Program-made: the position numbers and the translations under genes
Assembly (NCBI GenBank): GCA_003241485.1
Contig: QFQD01000076.1
Location: 1-42,242, forward strand
Length of the DNA: 42,242 nt
From: Ancylobacter novellus
GTDB lineage: Bacteria; Pseudomonadota; Alphaproteobacteria; Rhizobiales; Xanthobacteraceae
Direction: 5' to 3'
Shown: positions 1-11,466 of the stretch, piece by piece
How the letters are laid out: the number at the start of each line of letters is the position of its first letter
Numbering within the stretch: position 1 is the stretch's first letter
Notes under the pieces: model-generated
What the model saw: the letters and a program-made list of their open reading frames with translations, nothing else
What the model was told of the DNA's origin: nothing
Database searches by the model: none

Positions 1-2243
1 TGCGCCGCGCGCAACCGGTCGTTCAGCGCCCCGCGGATCAGCGAGGACTGCTCCATGAACACCGACTGCGCCGAGGCGTGAACCTCGCCCGAGAGCTGGT
101 CATAGGCGAGCCGCGCCTCGCTGGCCGAATTCAGGAACAGCAATGAATTATAAAGCGCCAGAGACGGGCCGACCTGGCCCAACGTCCCGAGAGCGCCCGC
201 CGTGGCGAACTGGTTCGGCGTCGCGGCGACGCTGGCGAAAGCGTTGTCCGGGACCGAGATGACCACATTGATGCCGTTGGCGAGGTCGTTCACGTCGACG
301 GTGAGGAACATCGAATCCGTTGTCACCGCCCCGAACGAGCCCACCACGCCACCCGCGGCGGACACGATCGTATAGACCTGCGGGTGCCGGTAGCTTTCCT
401 GCGGGTCGAGGGTAACCAGCGCCACCGTTGCGCCATTCAGGAACGCCTGCCCCGTGGCGGCGATGAGGTCGCTATTGCCGTTCGCGTCGAGCTCGACCTG
501 ATAGATTGAGCCTGGCGAGAAGGTGACATCGCCCGTCACCGCGATGGTGCCGATCGAATTGCCCGGCGCGATGATGCCGCCTGCTGCGACGGTGAGCGCG
601 CCAATCGTGCTGTTGCCGCCCAGCGTGGTTCCGCTGCCGACATTCACCGCCATGCCGGGAATGGCCGCATTCACCTTCACGGTGCCGCCGATGAGATCGA
701 GCGTACCGGTGAAATCCGGGGAGTTGACGGTGAAATTGGTCACGCCGGCAAGGTGGCGGATTTCGCCGCCCGTGCCAGACAGCTCGTTGTTGAAGACCAG
801 TCCCGTGCTGGTGTGGTTGAACACCAGCGTCGCGTCGCCCTCGCCGAAGTAAACGCCATTGGCGCCGATAACGGTGCCGGGCGCGACCGGTGCCTGGCCT
901 TCCGCCGCGCCGATGTTGAGCGTGCCGACCGAGCCTTCGAGATCGGCGATGCGGATCAGATTCGCGGCCGAAAGCGTCGCGCCGTCCTGCACGGTAACCG
1001 TGGCCTCGCCGGCAAAGCCGACACGGAAATTGCCGGAGAAACCGGTGCGCGCCAGCACCTGGAACACGGTGCCCTGCCCCGTCACCAGCAGCGTGCCGCT
1101 GGAGCCCTCGTCGACGCCGACCGCGCCCGTATAGGACGTGGCCACCGCGCCGTCGGCGACAACCGCCGACCCGCGACCAGGATCGCCATTGCCGGTGCCG
1201 CCGACATAGATGTTGAGCCAGTTGTACCAGGTCGTGCCCGCGCCGGTCACGGTGATGCTGGTCACCGCCTCGGTGCCGGCACTGCCGATATAGCTGGCAT
1301 CGGCATTCAGCGTGGCGCCATTGCTGATGACGGTCGTCGCACCCTCGTCCGGGCTGAACCAGCCGTCGCCGTCGCTCCAGTCGACCGGCGGCGTGGCATT
1401 GCGGGTGCCGATCAGCATGGACGAGCCCGGGCCCGTCACGGTGATCGTCGCGCCGAGGCCCGCATAGAGGCTGCCTTCATAGGTCTGGAAGCTGCCGCCG
1501 TTCTCGACGGTCAGCGAGCCCGTGGATCCAGCGTTACGGGCAATGTTGACGCCGTTCCGGTTGAACCAGGTGCTGCCGGCTCCGGTGATCGTCAACGCAC
1601 CATTGCCGGTCTCGGGCTCCAGGCTCCTCAGTAGCCGGAGCTGGCCGCCGCCAATGTAAAGCCCCTCGTCATTGTGCACCTGCGCACCACCGGAGACCGT
1701 CACCGTTCCAGTGCCGTTGCCGCCGATGATGGCCGTGTAGGCGTTGTTCCACCGCGTGCCCGGACCGTTAAGGGTGACAGTTCCATTGCCGGTCTGCTCG
1801 CTGCCGATCGTGACGTTCTGGGTGTTCCACACGCCGTCATTGGCGAGTTGCAGCTTCCCCATGCCCGCCTGGCCGATCAGCACGAAGTCGCTCTCATCGG
1901 TCCAGTTCGCACCGGGTCCGCTGATGATGACGGTGCCGGTGGAGCCCTCTTCCACGCCGACAATACCGCCCTCGCTATAATAGGAGCGGCCGTAAGAACG
2001 GTGGCCGGTGGTCAGCGCCGCGCCCGGCGCGACGGTCAGCGTCCCTATCTCGCCATTGGCGATGCCAACAAGGACCTCCTCCCACCGCTCGTCGGAAGCA
2101 ATGATCTCGCTCTGGCCCGGCGGGGGCGCACTGACTTCGAGAATGGCGCGGCGGGCAAGAGCGGGAGTGCCGGAAACCGCATACACAAAGGAACAAAAGG
2201 CGGTCGACGCCAGAAGCGCCCGCCGAAGGTTGATCTTGTTCAT
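1..2243 (-). CDS. Autotransporter-type surface protein, N-terminal part (runs off left edge)
   Basis: Secreted outer-membrane autotransporter (type V secretion). The frame is open from the ATG at 2243 to the window edge, about 747 codons; the C-terminal beta-barrel lies outside. A GGGG-rich ribosome-binding stretch precedes the ATG. Residues 1-30 form a Sec-type signal peptide (basic start, hydrophobic core, ending PALA). From about residue 75 to 400 the passenger consists of Gly/Thr/Asn/Val-rich beta-helix units with recurring G-x-G-x-x-W cores (GPGANW, GPGTRW, GAGSTW, GAGTTW). Near residue 570 it has the APGNSIGTI motif typical of autotransporter passengers. The last visible residues (AYDQLSGEVHASAQ, then MEQSSLIRGAL) match the linker that normally precedes the barrel. 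Adhesion or biofilm is a usual role for the family, but nothing here shows the ligand. Its reading frame is certain from codon structure; the function is inferred from family. Confidence 0.85.
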   Translation of the reverse strand, partial: MNKINLRRALLASTAFCSFVYAVSGTPALARRAILEVSAPPPGQSEIIASDERWEEVLVGIANGEIGTLTVAPGAALTTGHRSYGRSYYSEGGIVGVEEGSTGTVIISGPGANWTDESDFVLIGQAGMGKLQLANDGVWNTQNVTIGSEQTGNGTVTLNGPGTRWNNAYTAIIGGNGTGTVTVSGGAQVHNDEGLYIGGGQLRLLRSLEPETGNGALTITGAGSTWFNRNGVNIARNAGSTGSLTVENGGSFQTYEGSLYAGLGATITVTGPGSSMLIGTRNATPPVDWSDGDGWFSPDEGATTVISNGATLNADASYIGSAGTEAVTSITVTGAGTTWYNWLNIYVGGTGNGDPGRGSAVVADGAVATSYTGAVGVDEGSSGTLLVTGQGTVFQVLARTGFSGNFRVGFAGEATVTVQDGATLSAANLIRIADLEGSVGTLNIGAAEGQAPVAPGTVIGANGVYFGEGDATLVFNHTSTGLVFNNELSGTGGEIRHLAGVTNFTVNSPDFTGTLDLIGGTVKVNAAIPGMAVNVGSGTTLGGNSTIGALTVAAGGIIAPGNSIGTIAVTGDVTFSPGSIYQVELDANGNSDLIAATGQAFLNGATVALVTLDPQESYRHPQVYTIVSAAGGVVGSFGAVTTDSMFLTVDVNDLANGINVVISVPDNAFASVAATPNQFATAGALGTLGQVGPSLALYNSLLFLNSASEARLAYDQLSGEVHASAQSVFMEQSSLIRGALNDRLRAA

Positions 2244-2547
2244 CCCACCCCTGCCCACCGCCTTCCCGGCGGTTGCATTCTAAGGCCGGCTTGTGTCCCG
2301 GCCTTCACCACATGCCCCTGCGCACGGCCGGTCGTCCCACGGCGACGGGCAGCACCACTCCGTCGTCCCATGCCTGAAGATGGCCGACGTTAAGGAAACG
2401 GTAACATGTGCCGCTGCGGCAGCAATAGACAGAAACACATATTGCCAGCCAGCAACGTGCCGAGCTGACGCGACTGAGCCTTTAAGGCAACACTTTGATA
2501 CCTCTCCTCGGCCGGGTCGGCGCGGCGGCGGCATCAGCTCCGCGCGC
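2244..2547. other. Intergenic region upstream of the autotransporter gene
   Basis: A 304-base stretch without a convincing gene. It lies downstream of the ABC transporter stop codon and upstream of the autotransporter start, both on the minus strand, so it should hold the autotransporter promoter. The part around 2385-2490 is less GC-rich than the rest. At 2390-2404 there is TTAAGGAAACGGTAA, a TTAA-N7-GTAA spacing one base short of the CtrA consensus TTAA-N7-TTAA known from alphaproteobacteria. This is only a weak hint. No clear intrinsic terminator was seen after the ABC gene. Confidence 0.3.
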
Positions 2548-4410
<1,863 letters not shown>

Positions 4411-4540
4411 GGCCGGCCTTCTGCGCCGGGGATGCGGCGCCAGTATGTCGAATCGCCGCGTCGCAAACTCCCGCAAGCCTGTCACCGTGGCGTAAGGTGA
4501 GCGCGCCACACAGGCGTTCAAGCCTTGGGGGAGATCAGCA

Positions 4541-5236
4541 ATGCGGCCACGCCATTCCGAGAACCATTTCGTCGATCGCGCCGGCTGGCTGCGGGCCGCG
4601 GTGCTCGGCGCCAATGACGGCATCCTGTCGACCGCCAGCCTCATCGTCGGCGTGGCCGCCGCCAATGCCGACAGCGGCGCGGTGCTGCTCGCCGGCATTG
4701 CCGGGCTGGTCGCCGGGGCGATGTCTATGGCGGCAGGCGAGTATGTCTCGGTCTCCTCGCAATCCGATACGGAGAAGGCCGACCTGTCGCGCGAGAGGGC
4801 GGAACTCGCCGCCGATCCAGCCGCCGAACGCATCGAACTGGCGCTGATCTATGTGAAGCGCGGCCTCGATCCGGATCTCGCCGACAAGGTCGCCGGCCAA
4901 CTCATGGCGAAGGACGCGCTGGGCGCCCATGCGCGCGATGAACTCGGCATCACCGAGATCACCACCGCCCGTCCCGTCCAAGCCGCCCTCGCCTCCGCCG
5001 GCAGCTTCGCCGCGGGGGCGGCGTTGCCACTCGTTACCGTGCTGGTGGCACCGGCTTCCACGCTGACCTGGGCCGTCTCGCTCGGCGCGCTGGTCTTCCT
5101 GGCGCTGCTCGGCATGCTTGGCGCCAAGGTCGGCGGCTCGGACATGGTCAAGGCCGCCACCCGCGTCACCTTCTGGGGAGCGCTCGCCATGGCGCTGACC
5201 TATGCCATCGGTGCGGTGTCCGGCACGATGGTGTGA
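4541..5236 (+). CDS. VIT/CCC1-family iron/manganese transporter
   Basis: Inner-membrane protein of 231 residues in the VIT1/CCC1 family, whose members move Fe2+ or Mn2+ out of the cytosol by proton antiport. The first helix carries the family motif AVLGANDGILSTASLIVG (about residues 20-37), followed by a second helix with the MSMAAGEYVSVSSQ segment. A charged cytoplasmic region follows (about 80-140) whose acidic residues correspond to the metal-binding domain of plant VIT1. Three more hydrophobic segments fill the C-terminal half (about 145-165, 172-193, 205-228). The ATG at 4541 has GGGAGA upstream. The hemF start follows 59 bases later on the same strand; co-transcription of a metal transporter with a haem gene is possible but not shown. 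Confidence 0.85.
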   Translation: MRPRHSENHFVDRAGWLRAAVLGANDGILSTASLIVGVAAANADSGAVLLAGIAGLVAGAMSMAAGEYVSVSSQSDTEKADLSRERAELAADPAAERIELALIYVKRGLDPDLADKVAGQLMAKDALGAHARDELGITEITTARPVQAALASAGSFAAGAALPLVTVLVAPASTLTWAVSLGALVFLALLGMLGAKVGGSDMVKAATRVTFWGALAMALTYAIGAVSGTMV

Positions 5237-5295
5237 ACGCTTCCCGCCTCGCGCGGGAGACGGTAGAAGCGCGGCATGCGCCTCAGGAAATTGCG

Positions 5296-6189
5296 ATGAC
5301 GACCACCCTCCCCGCCGATATCGAGACCCGCAAGCAGACCGCGCGCGCCTGGTTCGAGGAACTGCGCGACCGCATCTGCGCCGCCTTTGAAACGCTCGAG
5401 GAGGAGGCGCCCGCGGCGCTCTATCCCGGTACGGCCGGACGCTTCGTGCGCACGCCCTGGGAGCGCACCGACCATGCCGGAAACAAGGGCGGCGGCGGCG
5501 TCATGTCGATGATGCACGGGCGGCTGTTCGAGAAGGTCGGCGTGCACTGTTCCACCGTGCATGGCGAGTTCGCGCCCGAATTCCGCAAGCAGATCCCCGG
5601 CGCCGAGGAAGACCCGCGCTTCCACGCCACCGGCATCTCGCTCATCGCTCACATGCACAATCCGCATGTACCCGCGGTGCATATGAACACGCGCTTCGTC
5701 GTCACCTCCAAGGCCTGGTTCGGCGGCGGGGCGGATCTGACGCCGGTGCTGAACGCACGCCGCACGCAGGAAGACCCCGACGCCATCGCCTTCCACGCGG
5801 CGATGCGCGGCGCCTGCGAAGGCCGCCCGCACATCGACTATGCCCGCTACAAGGCATGGTGCGACGAGTATTTCTTCCTGCCGCACCGGGGCGAGCCGCG
5901 CGGCATTGGCGGCATCTTCTACGACTGGCTCGATTCGGGTGAATGGGACGCCGATCTCAACTTCACCAAGGCGGTAGGCCTCGCCTTCCTCGACATCTAT
6001 CCGCGCCTGGTGCGGGCGAATTTCGCGACGCCGTGGAACGAGGCCGAGCGCGAGGAACAGCTCGTGCGCCGCGGGCGCTATGTCGAGTTCAACCTGCTTT
6101 ATGACCGCGGCACGATCTTCGGGCTGAAGACCGGCGGCAACATCGACTCGATCCTGTCTTCGATGCCGCCGGTGGTGAAGTGGCCCTAG
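5296..6189 (+). CDS. hemF: Oxygen-dependent coproporphyrinogen III oxidase HemF
   Basis: Cytosolic enzyme that uses O2 to decarboxylate two propionates of coproporphyrinogen III, giving protoporphyrinogen IX for haem (and, where present, chlorophyll) synthesis. The 297-residue product has the usual HemF length and family blocks: GGGGVMSMMHGRLFEKVGV (about 60-80), the active-site run WFGGGADLTPV, RGIGGIFYDWLDSG, and the C-terminal GRYVEFNLLYDRGTIFGLKT. The start is set at the ATG 5296 (MTTTLPADIETRK) because AGGAAA lies just before it; an in-frame upstream codon at 5233 would overlap the end of the preceding gene region and adds non-conserved sequence. No anaerobic HemN is in the window. Confidence 0.96.
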   Translation: MTTTLPADIETRKQTARAWFEELRDRICAAFETLEEEAPAALYPGTAGRFVRTPWERTDHAGNKGGGGVMSMMHGRLFEKVGVHCSTVHGEFAPEFRKQIPGAEEDPRFHATGISLIAHMHNPHVPAVHMNTRFVVTSKAWFGGGADLTPVLNARRTQEDPDAIAFHAAMRGACEGRPHIDYARYKAWCDEYFFLPHRGEPRGIGGIFYDWLDSGEWDADLNFTKAVGLAFLDIYPRLVRANFATPWNEAEREEQLVRRGRYVEFNLLYDRGTIFGLKTGGNIDSILSSMPPVVKWP

Positions 6190-6198
6190 GGCGGGCCC

Positions 6199-7281
6199 TC
6201 ACGGCGCCTTGAAAGTGACGGTCCTGCCGGCCCCCTCCTCGGGGCCGTCGAACAGCAGCAGGGCCTCCACCATGCCGCCCGCCTCGGCGAGCGGCAGCAC
6301 GGCCTCGGGCTTCACCTTGGTTCCGTAACCGGGCAGGTCGACAAGCTTTTCCAGCCGGTCGCCGGCGGAATAGAACAGCGTGTAGTCGCCATCCGCCACC
6401 GCATCGTCCGGCGGGTCGACGGCGGGACCGGCGATGATGAGGAAGCCGTCGCGGAACGGCGCGAGATCGCGGATGCCGCGCGGATTGCCCTTGCTGTCGG
6501 GGCCGAGTTTCAGCCCGACGAGGTCGCTCGTCAGCGGCTTGTCGCCGAACAGCGCGTCGAGCGGCACGGACAACATCCAGGCGGTGCCTTTGCTCACCGG
6601 GGCGCGCAGCCCCGCATAGAGCCGCCCGTCGCGCACGGCGATGCCTTCCAAACTCAGCCCCTGCTCCGCGAGCGGGGCATCACGGCTGTCGCTGATTTCG
6701 GGATGGGCCGCGATGGCGTCGTTGAGCCGGCCGGTCTCGGCGAGCTCCGGCTTGCCGGTCAGCTTGCCGTCGGCGTCCGCTCCCTCCGTGGGAAGCAAGA
6801 CGCGGAACAGCCGCCGGCTCACCTGCGCCTTGGCGTCCTGCTCGGCCGGATCCGCACCGGGCTTTTTCGCTTCATGCCGCGGCCGCCCATGCGAACCCGC
6901 GACATAGAATGCGCCGCCGGCATAGGCGACGGCCTCGCCGTCGAAGTCGATCGCCTTGTTCCGCCCGTCCGGGCGGCGGAAGACATCACTAACCAGCGGA
7001 ATGAAACTGCCGGCCCGGCCGCCATGCTCATCGAGCATGATGATCTGGGCACCCTGCGCCTCGTCGTCGACGATCATGCACAGTCGGCTGGCCTTCTTGT
7101 AATCCTTGCCATCGAGCGAACCGACCGGTCGATCTCTCTTCAGTTCGCCGAAGATCTCGCCCTTGAACGTCCACGCCGGCTCCTGGGCGAGCGCGCCCGG
7201 CAGCACCCCGAGCAGGCCGACGAAGAGCAGCCCGATCCACAGCAAAAACCCGCAATTCCTGCTCGCGCGCACAGCCGCCAT
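6199..7281 (-). CDS. Exported DUF3616 protein
   Basis: Predicted periplasmic protein of 360 residues with a DUF3616-type domain; the biochemical role of this domain is unknown to me. An N-terminal signal peptide is clear: basic RASRN, hydrophobic core LLWIGLLFVGLLGVL, then cleavage after GALA. The mature part has several short beta-rich repeats with the pattern of a propeller-like fold (AVAYAGGAFYVAGSHG, LEGIAVRDGRLYAGLRAP, FRDGFLIIAGP), consistent with the phytase/esterase-like propeller proteins I associate with this family. The ATG at 7281 is preferred to a GTG at 7308 because GGGAGGA precedes it by 6-7 bases and it begins the signal peptide directly. It is convergent with hemF with only 9 bases between stop codons. 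Confidence 0.75.
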   Translation of the reverse strand: MAAVRASRNCGFLLWIGLLFVGLLGVLPGALAQEPAWTFKGEIFGELKRDRPVGSLDGKDYKKASRLCMIVDDEAQGAQIIMLDEHGGRAGSFIPLVSDVFRRPDGRNKAIDFDGEAVAYAGGAFYVAGSHGRPRHEAKKPGADPAEQDAKAQVSRRLFRVLLPTEGADADGKLTGKPELAETGRLNDAIAAHPEISDSRDAPLAEQGLSLEGIAVRDGRLYAGLRAPVSKGTAWMLSVPLDALFGDKPLTSDLVGLKLGPDSKGNPRGIRDLAPFRDGFLIIAGPAVDPPDDAVADGDYTLFYSAGDRLEKLVDLPGYGTKVKPEAVLPLAEAGGMVEALLLFDGPEEGAGRTVTFKAP

Positions 7282-7385
7282 TGCCGTCCTCCCGCCCTTG
7301 ACCGACACCGGAGCCAGAGCGCCCCATTAGATTGTATTATTACAATATACACTCAAAAGTTGCACAGAAGAAGTCGCCCTTGCGC

Positions 7386-8597
7386 CTAAGCGGCGGCGGT
7401 GCGGGCGATGATGGCAAGTGCCTCGCGGTTCATGGGAAATCCTGCCTCGACCCACGCCTCTTCCGCGCTCTTCAGGGCGGCCCCGAGGCGTGGTCCCGGT
7501 GTAAGCCCCAGGGCGAGAAAGTCCGCCGCCTTCAGGGGAAAAATCGGGATCGGCCAGTCCGCCGCGATCCCCGCCAGCGCCCGCCAGCCCGCATCATCCA
7601 GTGGCGCGCGGGAACGGGCGAAGGCGATCAGCGCGCGGTCCTGGAAGGCCTGCCGGCCCATGCGGTAGATAAACGCCTTCTGCCCCTTCTCGCACATGCC
7701 CGGCGTCGGCGCCGGACCGGCCAGCGCGAGGAGGCGCGCCGCTTCGGCATTGGACAGCCGCAGCCCCTCGCGCAGCGCCTCGGCGTCGGCTTCCTCGCGC
7801 ACCGCCAGCGCGCCGAGCCGGCGCACGCCATCGGCCGGCAGGCCGAGCCCGTCCTCGATCTCGACGAGATGTGCGAAGGTGCCCACATCCCCCGGCCGCC
7901 CCAGCACCGGCTCCAGCAGCCCGGCACGCTGCATGTCCGCCAGCGTCTCGCCGGCACGCGGGGCAACGAGCAGCTTGAGCGTTTCCGCCCGCACCCGCTC
8001 ACGCGACAGGCGCGAGAGCCCGTCGCGGTTGCGCATCGCCGCCGCCAGCGCCTCCGAGTCGAGCGGGCCCTTGCCGAAGGCGGCGTGGAAGCGGAACAGC
8101 CGCAGGATGCGCAGATAATCCTCGCGGATGCGCACATCCGCGTCGCCGATGAAACGCACCCGCCCGGCCTCGGCATCCGCCGCACCGCCGACGAGGTCCA
8201 CCAGCTCGCCGGTGCGGGTGAGATAGAGCGCATTCATGGTGAAGTCTCGCCGCTGCGCATCGTGCTCCCAGCTGCGGCCGAACATGACGCGCGCCCGCCG
8301 CCCGTCGGTCTCCACATCCTCGCGCAGCGTCGTCACCTCATAGGGCTCGCCCTCGGCGACCAGCGTGACCGTGCCGTGCTCGATGCCGGTCGGCACCGCC
8401 TTGAGCCCTGCCGCGCGCGCCCGGCGCGTCACCTCCTCGGGCGTCGCCGTGGTGGCGATGTCGATGTCGGAGCGTACCCCGCGCCCGATCAGCCAGTCGC
8501 GCACCGCGCCACCGACGATACGCGCCTCCTCGCCGTCACGGTCGAGCGCGTCGAGCACGCGGCCAAGGCCGGGCCTTCCCTCCAGCAGCGGGTTCAT
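7386..8597 (-). CDS. cca: CCA tRNA nucleotidyltransferase (class II, poly(A) polymerase head)
   Basis: Adds or repairs the 3' CCA of tRNAs from CTP and ATP. The 403-residue protein has the class II head motif GGAVRDWLIGRG followed by the metal-binding DIDIATTATPEEV. The DxD-like pair sits near residues 43-45. RRDFTMNALY and DADVRIREDYLRILRLFRF follow in the order seen in alphaproteobacterial enzymes; the C-terminal half is helical tRNA-binding sequence. The ATG at 8597 overlaps the stop of the upstream DUF6111 gene in an ATGA arrangement, which fixes the start and shows translational coupling. It is the last gene of the overlapped operon that begins at 10130. Confidence 0.93.
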   Translation of the reverse strand: MNPLLEGRPGLGRVLDALDRDGEEARIVGGAVRDWLIGRGVRSDIDIATTATPEEVTRRARAAGLKAVPTGIEHGTVTLVAEGEPYEVTTLREDVETDGRRARVMFGRSWEHDAQRRDFTMNALYLTRTGELVDLVGGAADAEAGRVRFIGDADVRIREDYLRILRLFRFHAAFGKGPLDSEALAAAMRNRDGLSRLSRERVRAETLKLLVAPRAGETLADMQRAGLLEPVLGRPGDVGTFAHLVEIEDGLGLPADGVRRLGALAVREEADAEALREGLRLSNAEAARLLALAGPAPTPGMCEKGQKAFIYRMGRQAFQDRALIAFARSRAPLDDAGWRALAGIAADWPIPIFPLKAADFLALGLTPGPRLGAALKSAEEAWVEAGFPMNREALAIIARTAAA

Positions 8598-8854
8598 TCG
8601 ATATGGCCGGGGGTAAGCACGCCATCCTTCCATGTCGGCGGCACATAGGCGCCGGTGGTAGGCCCGCGGCCCGACACTTCGACCATGACAAGGCTCAGCG
8701 CCACCAGCGCCACGGCCGCGAGCGTGCAGAGCGCGAAGGCGCGCGTCGACCAGCCCTCAAGCCAGGAATCCACCCGCCGCCCGAAACGCAGATAAAGCGC
8801 GAAGGCGAGGAAGGGCAGCAGGAACAGCCCGATTTCAGCAATGATCCGCGCCAT
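8594..8854 (-). CDS. DUF6111-family small membrane protein
   Basis: Membrane protein of 86 residues with two hydrophobic segments (about 4-24, LFLLPFLAFALYLRF, and 41-60, ALCTLAAVALVALSLVMVE) and a short polar C-terminus carrying YVPPTWKDGVLTPG. The layout (two helices, then a YVPP...DG.L.PG tail) fits the alphaproteobacterial DUF6111 family, which has no known function. Its ATG shares one base with the stop of the upstream Nudix gene (TGATG) and its stop overlaps the cca start (ATGA), so it is translated as part of that operon. Similar neighbours are, as I recall, common in rhizobia. Family assignment rests on recall. Confidence 0.7.
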   Translation of the reverse strand: MARIIAEIGLFLLPFLAFALYLRFGRRVDSWLEGWSTRAFALCTLAAVALVALSLVMVEVSGRGPTTGAYVPPTWKDGVLTPGHIE

Positions 8855-9543
8855 CAGGTGTAGACCCTTTCATAGAGGCTGCGCAGGATGCCGGCGGTGA
8901 TGCCCCATATGCGCCGCTTCTCATAGGTCATGGCGTGGAAGGTGCGCATCAGGCCGAGCCATTCGCGGCTCTCGCGCTGGTGATTGTCCGGGCTCATCAG
9001 GAAATCGAGCGGCACCTCGAACGCCTCATCCACCTCGCCGGGGTTCAGCGTCAGGGCAAAGTCCGGCTGAACGACGCCAACCACCGGCACGATCCGAAAG
9101 CCGGTGCGCGAGAGATAGGCGTCGAGATAGCCGAGCGGGGACACCAGCGTCCGCGACAGCCCAACCTCCTCCTCGGCTTCGCGCAGCGCGGCGTCGAGCG
9201 GGCCTGCATCCTGCGGGTCTATCTTGCCGCCGGGAAAGGAAATCTGCGCTGCGTGGCTGGTAAGGTGCGCCGAGCGCAGGGTCAGCAGCACGGTGGGCCG
9301 CTCACGGGCGATCACCGGCACCAGGACCGCCGCCGCCCGCACCGAAAGCGCGTCGACCAGCGCGCGCACTTCCGGTGTGAGCTCATGGTCGCCGCGCGCC
9401 GGCTCGCCGGTCAGGTCCGGCTCGCGCAGCAGGCGGGTACGGGCGCGGTCGAGGAAATCGTCGAGCGTCAGGGCCGCCGCGGCCGGCTCGTCCCCGGCAA
9501 CCGCGTCGATGATTTCATGCAGGCTCTCAGGCACGGCGCTCAT
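8854..9543 (-). CDS. Nudix hydrolase, CoA pyrophosphatase type
   Basis: Cytosolic Nudix hydrolase of 229 residues, most like CoA pyrophosphatases (NUDT7/YeaB group), which split CoA into phosphopantetheine and 3',5'-ADP. The diagnostic block is seen about residues 110-140: SFPGGKIDPQD, then ALREAEEEVGL, which is the Nudix box REUxEExGU with the CoAse-type PGGK.D start. An LTLRSAHLTSHAAQISFPGG stretch before it matches the CoAse UPF0035 signature LLTxRsxxLrxHxGqisFPGG. The start at 9543 overlaps the stop of the upstream DUF1285 gene (ATGA). The natural substrate is inferred from family only. Confidence 0.87.
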   Translation of the reverse strand: MSAVPESLHEIIDAVAGDEPAAAALTLDDFLDRARTRLLREPDLTGEPARGDHELTPEVRALVDALSVRAAAVLVPVIARERPTVLLTLRSAHLTSHAAQISFPGGKIDPQDAGPLDAALREAEEEVGLSRTLVSPLGYLDAYLSRTGFRIVPVVGVVQPDFALTLNPGEVDEAFEVPLDFLMSPDNHQRESREWLGLMRTFHAMTYEKRRIWGITAGILRSLYERVYT

Positions 9544-10130
9544 GGCATTCCTTCCGCAGTGTCGACCGGCGCCAGCGGGAAGAAGACCCCGGCGGAGGCG
9601 ACACCGAACATGGCACGCCCCTCCACGTGCCGCTCCTCGACCCGCTCGGCAAGGTCGAGGAACACCGGCCGCGTCAGCCGGGCCCACAGGCCCCGTCGCA
9701 CATAGATATAGGGTCGCACTTCGTCGCTGCCCGGCTGCGGGTCGAAACGCAGCGGGTGCGCCTCGTCGCAGCGCACGAGATCGTCGAGATTGGTGCGGAA
9801 CACCAGCACGGGGCCGCCCTCGCCCTCCTCGACCGCCATGTCGACGGCGAGGAAGGGCGCGTCCTCAACCGTGATGGCGAGCTTTTCCACCGGCGTCACC
9901 AGTTCGTAGCGCTCGCCCTCGCGGCGGAGCACCGAGGCGAACAGCCGGACCAGGGCCGGACGGCGGATCGGCCGGCCCTCATGGTGCCAGGCGCCCTCGC
10001 GGTCGATTCTGATGTCGATTTCGCCACAATCGGGCGGATTCCAGCGTTCGATCGGCGGGAGCGCCCGGCCGGGCGTGTCTCCGACCGCACGCATCAACTC
10101 GTCGAATCGTGCGGAAGCCTCTGAACCCAC
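9540..10130 (-). CDS. DUF1285 protein, first gene of the nudix-cca operon
   Basis: Conserved alphaproteobacterial protein of about 196 residues with the DUF1285 pattern: PPIERWNPPDCGEIDIRID (about 22-40), a W-h-x-G-x-P-I-x-R-P-x-L strand pair, FASVLRREGERYELVTPVEK, and a C-terminal YIYVRRGLWARLTRPVF. Its function is unknown; the fold has been compared with PH-like domains in my recollection. The start is set at the GTG 10130 because AGGGA stands 7 bases upstream; upstream in-frame codons lie in sequence that does not look coding. It opens the four-gene overlapped operon DUF1285, Nudix, DUF6111, cca, and faces the MoxR operon across about 218 bases that must contain both promoters. Confidence 0.78.
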   Translation of the reverse strand: MGSEASARFDELMRAVGDTPGRALPPIERWNPPDCGEIDIRIDREGAWHHEGRPIRRPALVRLFASVLRREGERYELVTPVEKLAITVEDAPFLAVDMAVEEGEGGPVLVFRTNLDDLVRCDEAHPLRFDPQPGSDEVRPYIYVRRGLWARLTRPVFLDLAERVEERHVEGRAMFGVASAGVFFPLAPVDTAEGMP

Positions 10131-10348
10131 GGCCAAATCCCTGTCACATAGGCGTAATCGCGCTATCGTGATCCCCTGCCCGATAGTCGACGATGTCTCA
10201 AGATAGCGTAAGCTCGGCAGCGAGAAAGCCCGCGTGACCGCTGTGCGCAACGCCCTCCACTCTCCGGCTCGTGCGTTGCGCCGGGGGGTATTGCGACGCA
10301 ACATGGCCGGCACGGTTCGCACAACAGACGGGGATTGAGGATCAGCTT

Positions 10349-11359
<1,011 letters not shown>

Positions 11360-11466
11360 GGCGTATAGGCTGAACCGTCGTGCCGCCTCGCAGGGCGGGC
11401 GGCCTGCATCGAAGACCAAGGCGCGGACCATATCGGCCGCGCGGGACGTGACGGAGACCTGATCGG

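Noticed and set aside
753..1634. Plus-strand open frame opposite the autotransporter
   Set aside because: Composition is Arg/Ala/Asp-rich with no motif, while the minus frame reads as a continuous autotransporter passenger.
7332..8648. 438-codon plus-strand frame opposite cca
   Set aside because: The minus strand encodes the complete CCA-transferase motif set; the plus frame has none.
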